Part shown: positions 63,035 to 64,000 of the stretch, in pieces
How positions within the stretch are numbered: the first letter of the stretch is position 1
How the letters are laid out: every line of letters starts with the position of its first letter
Origin: Rhodanobacter denitrificans
GTDB lineage: Bacteria > Pseudomonadota > Gammaproteobacteria > Xanthomonadales > Rhodanobacteraceae
NCBI RefSeq assembly: GCF_000230695.2
Contig: NC_020541.1
Coordinates: 806,001-870,000, forward strand
DNA length: 64,000 nucleotides
Direction: 5' to 3'
Program-made: the position numbers and the translations under genes
The notes under the pieces: model-generated
Database searches by the model: none
Seen by the model: the letters and a program-made list of their open reading frames with translations, nothing else
What the model was told of the DNA's origin: nothing

Positions 63035-63555
63035 GTGCGAAGAAGAGCTTGAGCGGGGAACAGCGGCGCGCGCTGCTGGCCACGCCGGCCGGCTGGCTGG
63101 CCTGCGGCTTCGGTTCGGGCCTGGCGCCGGTGGCGCAGGGCACGTTCGGCTCGCTGGCCGCGCTGCTGCCGTGGCTGCTGCTGCGCCAGTTGCCGCTGCC
63201 GATCTATCTGCTCGTGTTGCTTGGCGGTTTCGCCATCGGCGTATGGGCCTGCAACGTGGCCGGCCGTGCGCTCGGTGTCGACGACCACCGCAGCCTGGTG
63301 TGGGACGAATTCATCGGGCAGTGGATCGCGCTGCTGCCGTTGCTGGTTCCCGCGCTGCTGCCGCCCAGCGGATTCGCATGGTGGATGGTGCTGGCCGGCT
63401 TCGTGCTGTTCCGCCTGTTCGACGTGTGGAAGCCGTGGCCGATCCGCTGGCTGGACCGGCGCGTGAAAGGCGGCATGGGCGTGATGGTCGACGACGTGGT
63501 GGCCGGCATCTTCGCCGCGGTCGTGCTGGCGCTGGGACTGTACCTGCAGCGCTGA
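63031..63555 (+). CDS. pgpA: Phosphatidylglycerophosphatase A
   Basis: Membrane phosphatase producing phosphatidylglycerol. The 174-aa product has the family motifs GLAPVAQGTFGSLAALLPW, VWDEFIGQWIALLP, RLFDVWKPWPIRWLDR and GGMGVMVDDVVAGIFA, with four hydrophobic segments. The start is a GTG inside the thiL stop (GTGA). It converges with the last gene of the window (8-base gap). Confidence 0.96.
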   Translation: MSAKKSLSGEQRRALLATPAGWLACGFGSGLAPVAQGTFGSLAALLPWLLLRQLPLPIYLLVLLGGFAIGVWACNVAGRALGVDDHRSLVWDEFIGQWIALLPLLVPALLPPSGFAWWMVLAGFVLFRLFDVWKPWPIRWLDRRVKGGMGVMVDDVVAGIFAAVVLALGLYLQR

Positions 63556-63563
63556 CGGTCGCC

Positions 63564-64000
63564 TCAGTGTTCGGGGCGGAGCGGCCTGGCTGCGGCTCCG
63601 TCCAGGCAACCCAGTCCGCGCAGCGTCGTCTCGACCGCCTGGCCCAGATCCGTATGGGGTTCCGCCCCGAGCAGCGCCACCAGCTTGCGGTTGTCCAGTT
63701 GCAGCGGCAGTTGCCACAGATAACGCATCTCGCGCAGCTCGCGGAACAGTGCGACGAACGGTGCGGCCAGCGTGACCAGCCACCACGGGAAAGCGCGCAG
63801 CGGCAGCTCCGGCTGGCCGGTGGCACGCCGGATCGCGTCGGCCATGGCGTTGCCGTCGACCCAGTGGCCGCCGAAATGGAAGCACTCGAACGCGGCCAGT
63901 TCGCTCTCCCGTTCCAGCAGGCGCGCCACGGTCTCGCCGACATCGGGCAGGTAGGCCCAGGCATGGCGCAGCTCGTGTTCGCCTGGGTAATTCACCGCAC
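63564..64000 (-). CDS. NAD-dependent epimerase/dehydratase-like protein (5' end outside window)
   Basis: C-terminal ~145 codons of an extended short-chain dehydrogenase. Visible: AVNYPGEHELRHAWAYLPDV and GETVARLLERE (the typical segment where the NDP-sugar or substrate domain begins), ECFHFGGHWVDGNAMADAIR, and a hydrophobic-aromatic tail region (LRAFPWWLVTLAAPFVALF). The Rossmann motif would be upstream, beyond base 64000. Substrate not identifiable. Confidence 0.75.
   Translation of the reverse strand, partial: AVNYPGEHELRHAWAYLPDVGETVARLLERESELAAFECFHFGGHWVDGNAMADAIRRATGQPELPLRAFPWWLVTLAAPFVALFRELREMRYLWQLPLQLDNRKLVALLGAEPHTDLGQAVETTLRGLGCLDGAAARPLRPEH

Overview
The window is a GC-rich, densely coded bacterial chromosome segment. 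Gene content and order (tolB-pal-cpoB-queE-queC, a fimT/pilV/pilW/pilX/pilY1 minor pilin operon, an FMN riboswitch ahead of ribE-ribBA-ribH-nusB-thiL-pgpA) point to a gammaproteobacterium of the order Xanthomonadales, most likely family Rhodanobacteraceae (Rhodanobacter, Dyella or Frateuria type). The family assignment is inference from gene content and protein character; no database was searched. No CRISPR array, prophage or rRNA was seen.

Layout. 1-4656: end of the Tol-Pal envelope operon, two preQ0 (queuosine precursor) genes and a tRNA-Lys with its own promoter and terminator. 4680-13447 (minus): a hybrid sensor kinase, then a six-gene type IV pilus minor pilin/PilY1 operon whose genes mostly overlap. 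13743-17753: VTT-domain membrane protein, deaminase, glnS, apt. 17764-22214: a peroxide-response locus. A short rubrerythrin, a cysteine-rich iron-sulfur protein, DUF3501 and a membrane-anchored unknown lie next to oxyR; two 37-bp OxyR-type sites are visible, and a divergent terminator-ended transcript resembling the position and size of OxyS is predicted. 22215-26512: an M1 aminopeptidase whose terminator has been split by a complete IS4-family element. 26513-41293: single genes and short operons (PHA depolymerase, xerD, dsbC, purL, a GT2 glycosyltransferase, transporters, methyltransferases).

41362-45661 is a rearranged stretch. An intact cstA-ybdD pair is preceded by a second ybdD and a decayed cstA 3' end, and a lower-GC PEP-CTERM gene with a sigma-54-type promoter sits between the copies. 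45832-51752 holds DUF4197, def, a DUF427 gene broken by one in-frame TGA, an acyltransferase, pyrF and ettA. 51943-63555 is a long plus-strand block: glyA, a CTP-synthase-like amidotransferase, nrdR and ribD, then (after a divergent reductase/LysR pair) the FMN riboswitch and the riboflavin/thiamine/lipid genes. An NAD-dependent epimerase-like gene runs off the right edge.

The most noteworthy items are the oxyR-linked candidate small RNA with its matching OxyR sites, the IS insertion into the exact loop of a terminator, the cstA-ybdD duplication with a PEP-CTERM insertion, an unusual ACT-V4R-like fusion protein, and a small family of GAGTGAG-armed intergenic hairpins.
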